From positions 992,001 to 1,056,000 of the forward strand of contig NZ_CP011036.1 in assembly GCF_002221505.1 (NCBI RefSeq): a stretch of DNA of 64,000 bases. Direction: 5' to 3'. The DNA comes from Pseudoalteromonas nigrifaciens. Its GTDB lineage: Bacteria; Pseudomonadota; Gammaproteobacteria; Enterobacterales; Alteromonadaceae. Position 1 is the stretch's first letter. Each line of letters begins with the position of its first letter. The notes under the pieces were generated by a model. The model did not search any database, was not told where the DNA came from, and saw nothing but the letters and a program-made list of their open reading frames with translations. Below, one piece after another: positions 7,649 to 15,684 of the stretch. The position numbers were made by a program, and so were the translations under genes.

Positions 7649-8812
7649 ATGAAACTAACTTATACAACAGAGCAACAAAATTTCCGTATGGAAGTGCGTC
7701 AGTGGCTTGCAGAAAATGTACCTGCAGAAAAACTGCCCACTTACGACACCAAAGCAGGCTTTGAGCTGCACCGCCAATGGGAGCGCAAGCTACATAAAGC
7801 GGGTTTTTCAATGGTTATGTGGCCTAAAGAATATGGCGGCCGCGGGTGTAACTTAATTGACTGGCTTATTTTTGAAGAAGAATACTACGGCGCAGGTGCA
7901 CCAGGACGAGTAAATCAAAATGGCCAGCTATTACTTGGCTCTACTTTACTCGAATTTGGTACAGAGCAGCAAAAGTCGCACTTTTTACCGCGTATGGCAT
8001 CAAGTGAAGACATGTGGGCGCAAGCCTGGTCTGAACCTAATGCCGGCTCAGATATGGCCAACATTAGTAGTAAAGCAATTCGCAATGGCGACCATTACAT
8101 TGTGAATGGCCAAAAAACCTGGTCTACCCGTGCTACTTATGCCGATTGGGCATTTGGCTTGTTTCGCTCAGAAGCGGGTTCGCAGCGCCACCATGGTTTG
8201 TCTTTTTTAATGGTACCGCTGGATGCACAGGGCGTAACTATTCGCCCAATTAAAGCGCTGGATGGCGAAGATGCCTTTGCAGAAATATTCTTTGATAACG
8301 TCAAAGTACCGGTTGAACACCGCATAGGCGAAGAAGGCAAAGGCTGGCATGTGGCAATGGCAACGGCAGGTTTTGAGCGGGGTTTGTTGCTGCGCTCACC
8401 GGCGCGTTTTCAGCAACCTGTGCGCAAACTAGTACAACTGTACCGGGATAACAAAGCGGCTGCCGATCGCGACCCAGCCATTGGTGCTGCGGTGGCTAAA
8501 TGTTGGGCTGATGCAGAAGCCTATGCGTTGTCGGCTTACAACACTGTAGGACGTATTAGTCATGGCGATAAAATTGGCGCTGAATCGAGCCTAAATAAAG
8601 TGTTTTGGTCAGAGCTAGATTTGCTCATTCATCAAACGGCGATGGATATTTTGGGTACTTGTGGTGAGTTACTCTCATCGGCACCACTTGCCGAGGAGCA
8701 TGGTTATTGGTTAAACGGCTTTTTATTCTCTCAAGCTGGGCCAATTTATGCGGGTGCCAATGAAATTCAACGAAATATTGTTGCTGAGCGTATGCTTGGC
8801 CTACCTAGATAG
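7649..8812 (+). CDS. ipdE1: Acyl-CoA dehydrogenase, IpdE1 (FadE30)-like subunit
   Basis: I take the ATG at 7649 (387 residues), preceded by GAGG at good spacing, rather than a TTG at 7637 that lies inside echA20. It is a full-length acyl-CoA dehydrogenase: AWSEPNAGSD (substrate/FAD loop, about residue 130) and the C-terminal YAGANEIQRNIVAERMLGLPR-type FAD motif. Where medium-chain enzymes have the catalytic Glu in YEGT, this protein has Ala, so the base must lie elsewhere, as in isovaleryl-CoA dehydrogenases and several steroid FadE proteins. Steroid FadE enzymes work as heteromers of two different chains; the next gene supplies a second chain. In mycobacteria FadE30 with FadE33 forms IpdE1-IpdE2, acting on a C/D-ring CoA ester. 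Confidence 0.78.
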   Translation: MKLTYTTEQQNFRMEVRQWLAENVPAEKLPTYDTKAGFELHRQWERKLHKAGFSMVMWPKEYGGRGCNLIDWLIFEEEYYGAGAPGRVNQNGQLLLGSTLLEFGTEQQKSHFLPRMASSEDMWAQAWSEPNAGSDMANISSKAIRNGDHYIVNGQKTWSTRATYADWAFGLFRSEAGSQRHHGLSFLMVPLDAQGVTIRPIKALDGEDAFAEIFFDNVKVPVEHRIGEEGKGWHVAMATAGFERGLLLRSPARFQQPVRKLVQLYRDNKAAADRDPAIGAAVAKCWADAEAYALSAYNTVGRISHGDKIGAESSLNKVFWSELDLLIHQTAMDILGTCGELLSSAPLAEEHGYWLNGFLFSQAGPIYAGANEIQRNIVAERMLGLPR

Positions 8813-8823
8813 CGAGTGAAACT

Positions 8824-9888
8824 ATGGATTTTACCTTTACTGAAGACCAATTAATGTTTCGTGAAGCTATCAGCCGTTTTTTAATGACTGAAGCAGCACC
8901 AGAAACACTACGCGAAATATGGGAAACCGACGCGGGTCGCTCTCCCGAATTAAGAAATAAAATGGCAGAGCAAGGGCTTACTGCGCTATCGGTGCCAGAG
9001 CAGTTTGGTGGTTTGGGAATGGGCGATATAGCGTGGTCATTAATGACCCAAGAGCTAGGTTATTACGCTATTCCTGATTCGCTTGCCGATACGGCTTATG
9101 TAGGCAGTGGCGTATTTTCAGCCCTTGATGATAGCGTGGCTTGTAAAGCTGATTACTTAGCTAAAATTTGTGATGGCGAGCTGCGCTTAGCTATTGGCCA
9201 TCAATGCAGTGAGCTGGTATCGGATGCACATTTAGCGCAGGTGCTACTTATGCAACACGCTGATGAAGTGCATTTAGTACCGCGTGAGCAAGTGGATAAC
9301 GTCGTTAATTTAAGTATTGATTCGTCGCGCCGCTTATCGCAAGTAACTTGGCAGCCAACAGCCGAAACCTGTATTGCACAGGGCGAGGCGGGCAAAAAAA
9401 TATGGAATGACACGCTTAATCGCGGGGCGCTCTCGGTTGCTGGGCAATTACTCGGTTTAGCGCAGCGCATGCTCGATTTAACCGTTGATTATAGTGTACA
9501 GCGTAAACAGTTTGGCAAAGCAATTGGTAGCTTTCAGGCTGTTAAGCACCATTTGGCCGATGTAGCAGGAAAAATTGAAATTGCAAAACCAGTACTGTAT
9601 CGCGCGGCGTGTTCACTAGAAAATAACCACCCTTTAACTGACGTGCATGTTTCACAAGCGCGTAATTTTTGCAGCGAAGCAGCCGCACTTGCAGCGCGCC
9701 ACGGGATTCAAATCCACGGTGCTATGGGTTATACCTGGGAAGTAGACCTGCAAATGTTTATGAAACGCAGTTGGGCATTAAACAACACCTGGGGTGACAG
9801 TATTTTTCATCGTGCACGAGTGCAAGATTATGTACTTAACTCTGATGTCGATTTGGCTCCTTCTAAAACTTTTGAGGCGATACTATGA
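8824..9888 (+). CDS. ipdE2: Acyl-CoA dehydrogenase, IpdE2 (FadE33)-like partner subunit
   Basis: A shorter acyl-CoA dehydrogenase homologue (354 residues) with the N-terminal helical domain (FTEDQLMFREAISRF), a reduced middle beta domain and a C-terminal helical domain carrying the RKQFGKAIGSFQAVKHHLAD and HGAMGYTWE motifs. It lacks the usual EIQR FAD tail and ends in an HRARVQDY stretch. Short, tail-less copies next to a full-length copy are the hallmark of the alpha-2-beta-2 steroid dehydrogenases (ChsE and IpdE types). It follows its partner by 11 bp and overlaps the thiolase start by 4 bp (ATGA). The heteromer is inferred from pairing. Confidence 0.78.
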   Translation: MDFTFTEDQLMFREAISRFLMTEAAPETLREIWETDAGRSPELRNKMAEQGLTALSVPEQFGGLGMGDIAWSLMTQELGYYAIPDSLADTAYVGSGVFSALDDSVACKADYLAKICDGELRLAIGHQCSELVSDAHLAQVLLMQHADEVHLVPREQVDNVVNLSIDSSRRLSQVTWQPTAETCIAQGEAGKKIWNDTLNRGALSVAGQLLGLAQRMLDLTVDYSVQRKQFGKAIGSFQAVKHHLADVAGKIEIAKPVLYRAACSLENNHPLTDVHVSQARNFCSEAAALAARHGIQIHGAMGYTWEVDLQMFMKRSWALNNTWGDSIFHRARVQDYVLNSDVDLAPSKTFEAIL

Positions 9889-11036
9889 CCCATGCATATA
9901 TTGTAGACGCACTGCGTACACCTACAGGCAGACGCAAAGGGGGCCTTGCCCATGTGCATGCCATAGACTTAGGTGCAGCAGTATTAAAACCTTTGGTTGA
10001 GCGCAATAACATACCAGCAGAAGATTACGATGATGTGATTTTTGGCTGTGTAGACACGATAGGCTCGCAAGCAGGAAACATTGCCCGCACCAGTTGGTTA
10101 GCGGCGGGACTAGCAATGAATGTACCGGGTACAACGGTTGATAGACAATGTGGCTCATCGCAACAAGCCGTGCATTTTGCTGCGCAAGCGATTATGAGCG
10201 GCACGCAAGATGTGATAGCGGTAGGGGGCGTGCAAACAATGACGCAAATTCCTATTTCGTCAGCAATGCTTGCCGGGCAACCACTTGGCTTTAGTACGCC
10301 ATTTGCAGAGAGTAAATTGTGGCATGCCCGCTTTGGCGATGCGCCGGTAAATCAGTTTTATGCCGCTCAGCGCATTGCTGAACATTGGGGTATAAGCCGC
10401 GCCGATATGGAAGTGTTTGCGCTAGAAAGTCATCGCCGTGCATTAGCAGCCGCAGCAGAGGGACGCTTTGATCGCGAAATAGTGGCGATTGAAGGATTAA
10501 CATTTGATGAAACACCTAGAGAAAGTAGTTTGGCTAAAATGGCAGAACTTGAGCCGGTTGACCCTACTTACCCAAGTATTACCGCAGCGGTTTCGAGCTC
10601 AGTGTGCGATGCATCAGCAGCAATGCTTATTGTGTCTGAGCGCGCATTAAAAAAATATAACCTGACCCCAAGAGCGCGTATTCATCATGTTAGTGTGCTG
10701 GGAGATGATCCTATTTGGCACCTTAGAGCACCTATTCCAGCTACTATCGCGGCATTAAAAAAAGCGAATCTTACGCTTGATGATATTGATTTAGTAGAAA
10801 TTAATGAAGCGTTTGCCTCTGTAGTAATGGCATGGCTAAAAGAAACCGGTTACAGCCATGAAAAAACTAATGTTAATGGTGGTGCCATTGCACTGGGCCA
10901 CCCCCTTGGCGCTACCGGCGTGCGCTTAATGACCGGATTATTACATGAATTAGAGCGTACAGGCGGGCGTTATGGCCTACAAACAATGTGCGAAGGCGGC
11001 GGTTTAGCCAATGTCACTATCATTGAACGATTATAA
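9885..11036 (+). CDS. fadA6: Thiolase (acetyl-CoA acetyltransferase family), FadA6-like
   Basis: A complete degradative thiolase of 383 residues. The nucleophile is C89 in the RQCGSSQQA motif; NEAF, the GGAIALGHPLGATG histidine loop and the C-terminal CEGGG acid/base Cys are all present. In steroid catabolism FadA6 (ScdF in Comamonas) thiolytically shortens the CoA ester made after the last ring is opened. The gene overlaps the dehydrogenase stop by 4 bp and is followed 14 bp later by an SDR gene with its own AAGGAG site. A general beta-oxidation thiolase would look similar; placement in the operon decides the call. Confidence 0.82.
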   Translation: MTHAYIVDALRTPTGRRKGGLAHVHAIDLGAAVLKPLVERNNIPAEDYDDVIFGCVDTIGSQAGNIARTSWLAAGLAMNVPGTTVDRQCGSSQQAVHFAAQAIMSGTQDVIAVGGVQTMTQIPISSAMLAGQPLGFSTPFAESKLWHARFGDAPVNQFYAAQRIAEHWGISRADMEVFALESHRRALAAAAEGRFDREIVAIEGLTFDETPRESSLAKMAELEPVDPTYPSITAAVSSSVCDASAAMLIVSERALKKYNLTPRARIHHVSVLGDDPIWHLRAPIPATIAALKKANLTLDDIDLVEINEAFASVVMAWLKETGYSHEKTNVNGGAIALGHPLGATGVRLMTGLLHELERTGGRYGLQTMCEGGGLANVTIIERL

Positions 11037-11050
11037 TTAAGGAGAAAGGT

Positions 11051-11932
11051 ATGGGTATTTGCCAACAGCGTACAGTTATTATTACCGGAAGTGGCGGTGG
11101 ATTAGGCCGTGCTTATGCACTTGCCTTTGCCGCAGAAGGCGCCAATGTGGTAGTGAACGACATTCGTCTTGATGCTGCAAAAGCAGTGGTTGATGAAATT
11201 ATTACTGCCGGCGGTAAAGCAATTGCTAATAGCAGCGATATTACTACCACGGCTACGGCGCAGCAGATAGTAGATGATGCCATTGCCGCTTTTGGCGAAG
11301 TGCATGTGCTAGTTAACAATGCCGGCGTACTGCGCGATGGTATGTTTGTTAATTCAGATGAAGATGCCTGGGATATGGTAATGCGAGTGCACCTTAAAGG
11401 GCACTTTTGTTTAGCCAATATTTTAAGCCGTCGCTGGCGCGATCAGTCAAAAGCAGGTAACCCAGTAGCTGCACGTATTATAAACACCAGCTCGGGCGCA
11501 GGCTTACAAGGCTCGGTAGGGCAAGCAAACTATTCTGCGGCAAAAGGCGGTGTTGCTACGCTTACTTTAGTACAAGCGTCGGAATTGGCGCGTTACGGTA
11601 TTACTGCTAATGCATTGGCACCGGCAGCACGCACCGCAATGACCGAATCAGCAATGCCTGATCTAGTGAAAAAGCCAGAAGATGATAGCTTTGATGCTTG
11701 GGCACCGGAAAATGTAGCGCCGCTGGTTGTTTGGTTAGGCAGTGAGGCATCATCTGCCGTAACAGGGCAAATATTTGAAACGCAAGGCGGGCGTATCTCA
11801 TTATGTGATGGCTGGCGCACTGGGCCTACTATTGATAAAGGCGCACGCTTAAATGTAAATGAAATTGCCGGCGTGATTGATCAATTAAATGCCCAAGCTG
11901 TGGCACCACAAAAGGTATGGGGTAGTAAATAA
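11051..11932 (+). CDS. Short-chain dehydrogenase/reductase of the HSD17B4/steroid type
   Basis: A classical SDR of 293 residues: TGSGGGLGRAYALAFA nucleotide-binding loop (residues 12-27), NNAGVLRDG, catalytic S147/S148, Y161 and K165 (YSAAK). The GLGRAYAL form of the glycine loop and the 40-residue tail ending in KVWGSK are typical of the multifunctional-enzyme-2/17-beta-HSD4 branch that oxidises 3-hydroxyacyl-CoA esters or hydroxysteroids. In this operon it probably oxidises a hydroxyl on a C/D-ring or side-chain CoA intermediate, analogous to IpdF or Rv3548c; I cannot separate these. Strong AAGGAG site upstream; the stop overlaps the next ATG (TAATG). Confidence 0.78.
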   Translation: MGICQQRTVIITGSGGGLGRAYALAFAAEGANVVVNDIRLDAAKAVVDEIITAGGKAIANSSDITTTATAQQIVDDAIAAFGEVHVLVNNAGVLRDGMFVNSDEDAWDMVMRVHLKGHFCLANILSRRWRDQSKAGNPVAARIINTSSGAGLQGSVGQANYSAAKGGVATLTLVQASELARYGITANALAPAARTAMTESAMPDLVKKPEDDSFDAWAPENVAPLVVWLGSEASSAVTGQIFETQGGRISLCDGWRTGPTIDKGARLNVNEIAGVIDQLNAQAVAPQKVWGSK

Positions 11933-13509
11933 TGACTAAGATAGATTTAGATAGACGACGACTTATACAGGCGTGCGGCGCAATTGGTGGTGCGTCTATG
12001 CTAGGTTTATCACTTGCAAGTCAAGCATCGGCGGCTGCAACAGTAAACACTCCTAAACAGCCGCTTGGTGACTACGACAGTTGGGATATGTCGACCATGG
12101 CGGATTTATTACGCCAAGGCGATATTAGCCCATTAGAATTAACCGACAGTGCAATTGCAAGGTTTGAAACAAATGCTGCGCTTAATATGATAGCCGTTAA
12201 TCATTTTGAGCAAGCGCGTGAGCAAGCACAAAAGTTAAACCAATTAAGCACAGCCCAGCGAACAGCTAAAATGGCCAGCGCGCCGCTGTTGGGAGTGCCG
12301 TTTGCGCTTAAAGATTTAGGCGTAACTATGGCCGGTACTATTACCACTAATGGTTGTCGTTTTTTTAAAGATAACCGTGTGGCTGAAAATTCAACCTTAG
12401 TTAATCGCTATCAAGCAGCGGGACTAAATATTATGGCTAAGCTTACCAGTCCTGAGTTTGGTCAAACGCCTACAGGTGAGTCGAGCTTACATGGCGACAC
12501 GCTTAACCCGTGGGATACCCGCTATAGCAGTGGTGGCTCCTCGGCAGGCTCTGCAGTGGCGGTTGCCGCGAGAATTTTACCCGCAGCTCATGGTAGCGAT
12601 GGTGGCGGTTCTATTCGTATACCTGCATCGCATTGTGGACTATTTGGGCTCAAACCAAGCCGTGGCCGGGTGGCATCTGGCCCCACTAACTTAGAAAGCT
12701 CAATGGGGTTATCGGTTCATCATGCGCTTACCCGTAGTGTGCGCGACAGTGCATTGCTGCTGCAGCTAACACAAGGGGCAGAGCCAGGGTCGCGTGTTAC
12801 CCTGCCCAACGATAATATGTTAGCTGCGGTTAACGCCAAACCAAAGCCTCTTAAAATAGCATTAATGCAAAGCCATCCGTTTGGTTACCCTGTGCATCAA
12901 GATTGTAGCGACGCCTTAGATAAAACCGTTAAATTACTGACTAGTTTAGGCCATATTGTTGAAGTAGCACAGCCAACCTTGCCACTTGAGCAAATGTTTA
13001 ACGGCATGGGCATAGCCACTTCAAGCGGTATGCTTAATGCGGTACAAGCTAGAGAATTAAAACTAGGGCGTGCAGCACGCGAAAACGAATTTGAAGCCAT
13101 TGTTTGGGGACACCTGCAGCGGGCTAAAGAATTTACAGCTCAGCAAATGCTAGCCGCCCGCAGTGCTTTTGAGCAAGGTGGGCAAGCTTTTGACGTGTTT
13201 TTTAACGACTACGACTTTATTTTGACGCCAGTGACCACAGCGCCACCACCAAAAATTGGTGAACTTAGTTTAAATCAACCCTACGACTCATTTGTGCAAC
13301 AGGTATTAAAAGCATCACCCATTGCAGCGTTATTTAATATGACAGGTTTACCAGCAATGTCGGTGCCACTGCATTGGAATAAGAATGGCTTGCCAATTGG
13401 TGTGCAGTTTGCCGGTGCGTATGGCAGTGAGGCGCAGTTGCTTACGCTGGCCGCGCAATTAGAGCAAGCCGCTCCGTGGGCAGATAAAAGGCCGCCTATA
13501 TTAAGCTAA
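11932..13509 (+). CDS. Tat-exported amidase-signature family hydrolase
   Basis: The protein has 525 residues. The N-terminus has a twin-arginine signal (DRRRLIQ, then a 20-residue hydrophobic stretch ending in an ASA cleavage site near residue 34), so the folded enzyme should be exported to the periplasm. The amidase signature triad is complete: K127 (FALKD), cis-Ser S203 (GGSSAGS) and nucleophile S227 (GSDGGGSIR). It cleaves an amide or ester bond; the substrate is not evident from sequence. It is translationally coupled to the SDR and is the last gene of the steroid operon, so a role at the cell surface such as deconjugating glycine- or taurine-linked bile salts is attractive but inferred. 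A strong terminator follows. Confidence 0.8.
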   Translation: MTKIDLDRRRLIQACGAIGGASMLGLSLASQASAAATVNTPKQPLGDYDSWDMSTMADLLRQGDISPLELTDSAIARFETNAALNMIAVNHFEQAREQAQKLNQLSTAQRTAKMASAPLLGVPFALKDLGVTMAGTITTNGCRFFKDNRVAENSTLVNRYQAAGLNIMAKLTSPEFGQTPTGESSLHGDTLNPWDTRYSSGGSSAGSAVAVAARILPAAHGSDGGGSIRIPASHCGLFGLKPSRGRVASGPTNLESSMGLSVHHALTRSVRDSALLLQLTQGAEPGSRVTLPNDNMLAAVNAKPKPLKIALMQSHPFGYPVHQDCSDALDKTVKLLTSLGHIVEVAQPTLPLEQMFNGMGIATSSGMLNAVQARELKLGRAARENEFEAIVWGHLQRAKEFTAQQMLAARSAFEQGGQAFDVFFNDYDFILTPVTTAPPPKIGELSLNQPYDSFVQQVLKASPIAALFNMTGLPAMSVPLHWNKNGLPIGVQFAGAYGSEAQLLTLAAQLEQAAPWADKRPPILS

Positions 13510-13537
13510 GGCACAAAATATAGAGATGCTAAGCAGC

Positions 13538-13566
13538 AAAAGAGCCAACTAGGCTCTTTTTTAGTT
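13538..13566 (+). terminator. Terminator of the steroid operon
   Basis: A 9-bp stem, AAAAGAGCC / GGCTCTTTT, with a 5-base loop and trailing T residues, 29 bp after the amidase stop. Confidence 0.88.
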
Positions 13567-13661
13567 GTAAAGTAGTAACTATACGGCGTTAATTCAGTTG
13601 CAGTTAACTATCGTAATGAGTTAGCAGTAGCTGCAATCAGCTTGGTTGTTAAATATTAGGC

Positions 13662-13687
13662 AAAAAAAAGCCCAGCTAAGCTGGGCT
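13662..13687 (-). terminator. Terminator for the minus-strand small membrane protein gene
   Basis: Stem AGCCCAGC / GCTGGGCT with a 3-base loop. The run of A on the plus strand at its left side gives the U-tract for the minus-strand transcript ending here. Confidence 0.8.
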
Positions 13688-13711
13688 ATAAAATATTCTA
13701 AGGAGAAGTGC

Positions 13712-13957
13712 TTAATTTTGGGTTACAGTAAATTGCCCAAAAGTATAAACTTTAAACAAATAAAATGTATTGATTAACACCAAACTCATATTCGAAACAA
13801 TACTCGACGACATAAGATCTAAGCTAAATGATAAAAATAGCAAACCACAGGCACTAACCGCGGCAATACGCAGTAATGTGAGTTGGTTAATAAAGAATGC
13901 ACCTAAACCTAGTGCAAGTAATATCGTGTTTAAAAGCCAATCTAGCTCGTTCAGCAT
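13712..13957 (-). CDS. Small hydrophobic membrane protein, unknown function
   Basis: I do not recognise this 81-residue protein. It is mostly hydrophobic, with about three possible membrane segments (residues about 8-24, 30-48 and 55-72) and no charged motif. A terminator directly downstream on the same strand supports it as a real gene. The ribosome binding site is weak. An overlapping plus-strand frame over the same bases looks like its antisense shadow. Confidence 0.55.
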   Translation of the reverse strand: MLNELDWLLNTILLALGLGAFFINQLTLLRIAAVSACGLLFLSFSLDLMSSSIVSNMSLVLINTFYLFKVYTFGQFTVTQN

Positions 13958-14063
13958 GGTAGTTTCAATAGTTCATTTGTTGAAAAAAGGAGCGCCATTA
14001 TGTTGATCTTTTGCACACCTTTCAACCAAGTAATTTTAAATTTTCAGATTAGTTTTTTTAATG

Positions 14064-14507
14064 CTAAAAGTAAGCTTTTATTGCCGCAATAATTCCATTA
14101 TCGGCAATTACTTTATATTTTTGACAGCTTTTTGAGTTAACCGTATCAGTACATAAATAAAGTGCCTTACGCTTACTGTCTAGCTGTGGCTGTAAGTTTG
14201 AATCGAGGAGCGTTGCGCCGTAACCAAATACCCCAGGCCAATAAATGCTATTACTCACCATACCTAATTTATGATAACTAAGCAGTGTAGGCTTAGGGAT
14301 TATAATTATTATAAATAGTAATAGTCCAAGCGTGGTCAGCAAGCTGCTTTTAGACTTTTGCGCTGCTTTATTGTTAGCGCTTGTATTAGCACTTTGTTTA
14401 ATATTATTAGGCTTTGTAGCCGTACTGCGGTTTTGCTTGTTTTTTGTTGTTTTTGTACTTCTAGGTGCTTTACCTAGTAATGATTGTTTTTTTGTATTTG
14501 TAGACAT
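14064..14507 (-). CDS. Hypothetical protein with basic linker and single membrane segment
   Basis: The frame extends upstream to 14582, but I prefer the ATG at 14507 (147 residues, MSTNTKKQ), since the first 25 residues of the longer form look non-coding. Residues 1-55 are Lys/Asn/Thr/Ser-rich and probably disordered; one membrane segment follows (LLTTLGLLLFIIIIIP, about residues 57-72); the rest is a soluble domain of about 75 residues with three Cys (LCTDTVNSKSCQKY). This suggests an inner-membrane anchored protein with a small periplasmic domain. I do not recognise the family. It diverges from the CheY-like gene. Confidence 0.5.
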   Translation of the reverse strand: MSTNTKKQSLLGKAPRSTKTTKNKQNRSTATKPNNIKQSANTSANNKAAQKSKSSLLTTLGLLLFIIIIIPKPTLLSYHKLGMVSNSIYWPGVFGYGATLLDSNLQPQLDSKRKALYLCTDTVNSKSCQKYKVIADNGIIAAIKAYF

Positions 14508-14611
14508 AAAGCAAATCTGGCCTTTTTGGTGTAGTTCTCTATAATAAATAACTGTATTTAAAGCAAATGATAGCATTTGCAAACATTGCTTTTAGCCTAT
14601 AAGGATCAAAT

Positions 14612-14995
14612 ATGAACACGCAGCTTGCAATTTTAATCGTTGATGACGTTAGTACTGTGCGCAGCTTTTTAAGCCAAACATTGATGCATTTAGGCATAGA
14701 AAACGTAAAAGAAGCATCAACTGCCGCACAATGTATTAATGAGTGTCGTGCTGCAAATTATAACATGATTTTTTTAGATATAGAGTTACCTGATGGCGAT
14801 GGTAAAGAGTTAATTGAGCAAATTAATCAACTGAACCCAGAAACAAACGTGGTTATGGTGTCGGCGCACTCAGGGGTTGAAAATGTAAAAGATGCAATTG
14901 ATAAAGGGGCTAAAGGTTTTGTGGTAAAGCCTTTCTCTCCTAAAAAAATAGCAGCTATGCTGAAAAAGTTTTATCCCGAGCTAGAAGGGGTTTAA
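14612..14995 (+). CDS. CheY-like single-domain response regulator
   Basis: A 127-residue receiver domain with nothing attached. The acidic pocket D11/D12, the phosphoacceptor D56 (MIFLDIELPDGDG), S84 (VMVSAHSG) and K106 (FVVKPFSPKK) are all present, so it should be phosphorylated. AAGGAT lies before the ATG. There is no kinase, chemotaxis or output gene next to it, so the partner is unknown. The long intergenic stretch after it ends in the shared rpsT terminator. Confidence 0.85.
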   Translation: MNTQLAILIVDDVSTVRSFLSQTLMHLGIENVKEASTAAQCINECRAANYNMIFLDIELPDGDGKELIEQINQLNPETNVVMVSAHSGVENVKDAIDKGAKGFVVKPFSPKKIAAMLKKFYPELEGV

Positions 14996-15122
14996 TAACT
15001 TACGCGCCATTTTATTAAAAGCGCTTATTTAAGCGCAACTGCCCTAAATAAGAATGTGTGATGATTTTGCTGTATGAATTAGCTATATATCTGTTTAACG
15101 CTGTAAATATTAAATATAAAGC

Positions 15123-15150
15123 AAAAAAAAAACCGGCCAAGGCCGGTTTT
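15123..15150. terminator. Bidirectional terminator between the CheY-like gene and rpsT
   Basis: AAAACCGGCC / GGCCGGTTTT palindrome with A-run on one side and T-run on the other. It can serve both convergent transcripts. Confidence 0.85.
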
Positions 15151-15170
15151 TATATTCTTGCAAAAACAAA

Positions 15171-15431
15171 TTATAGTGCTTTAATTTTAGCAGCTATGCG
15201 GCTCTTATGACGAGCAGCTTTGTTTTTGTGAATTAGACCCTTAGTTGCGTAACGGTCTAGGATAGGTGTAGCAACAGAAAAAGCTTGCTGTGCAGCTTCT
15301 TTATCACCAGCTTCAATAGCTACGATTACTTTTTTGAAGTAAGTACGCATCATTGAACGACGACTTGCGTTGTGCTGACGGTTTTTTTCGCTTGTAATAG
15401 CGCGTTTTTTTGCAGACTTGATGTTAGCCAA
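15171..15431 (-). CDS. rpsT: 30S ribosomal protein S20
   Basis: An 86-residue, strongly basic helical protein starting [19 protein letters not shown], the standard start of bacterial S20, which binds 16S rRNA early in 30S assembly. Full length for the family. GGAG is present at good spacing upstream (CCTTGGC preceded by AGGAGCAAA on the minus strand). It is a single-gene unit divergent from murJ, a common arrangement in gammaproteobacteria. Confidence 0.97.
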
Positions 15432-15478
15432 GGTTTGCTCCTAACAATCTTAAATAAAGCTTAAATTAAAGGCCGTGG

Positions 15479-15507
15479 AATATGCCTGTTTTTATCATGA
15501 ATGTCAA
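15479..15507 (-). promoter_or_regulatory. Sigma-70 promoter of rpsT
   Basis: On the minus strand, a perfect -35 TTGACA (15507-15502) is followed after 17 bp by a CATATT -10 (15484-15479), about 50 bp ahead of the rpsT start. Confidence 0.6.
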
Positions 15508-15684
15508 TTTAATTTTGACAATCCAAGAAAAACTGCTCCTTATAACGAACATCAATTTGCCGCTCTAGCAGTTAATATCGACATTGTAACAAAGCATGAG
15601 GATTCAGCCTAGTGCTTTAAAGCGATTTATAAAAAAGACTATGGCATAATTACTTATCTTAATGATTTTTAGTGTGGGTTTGCG

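Noticed and set aside
7649..8812. Inactive acyl-CoA dehydrogenase because the YEGT Glu is Ala
   Set aside because: Several dehydrogenase subfamilies carry the catalytic base at another position, so this alone does not show loss of activity.
13770..14006. Plus-strand frame of 78 codons over the small membrane protein gene
   Set aside because: It is antisense to a frame with its own terminator and has no membrane or domain pattern.
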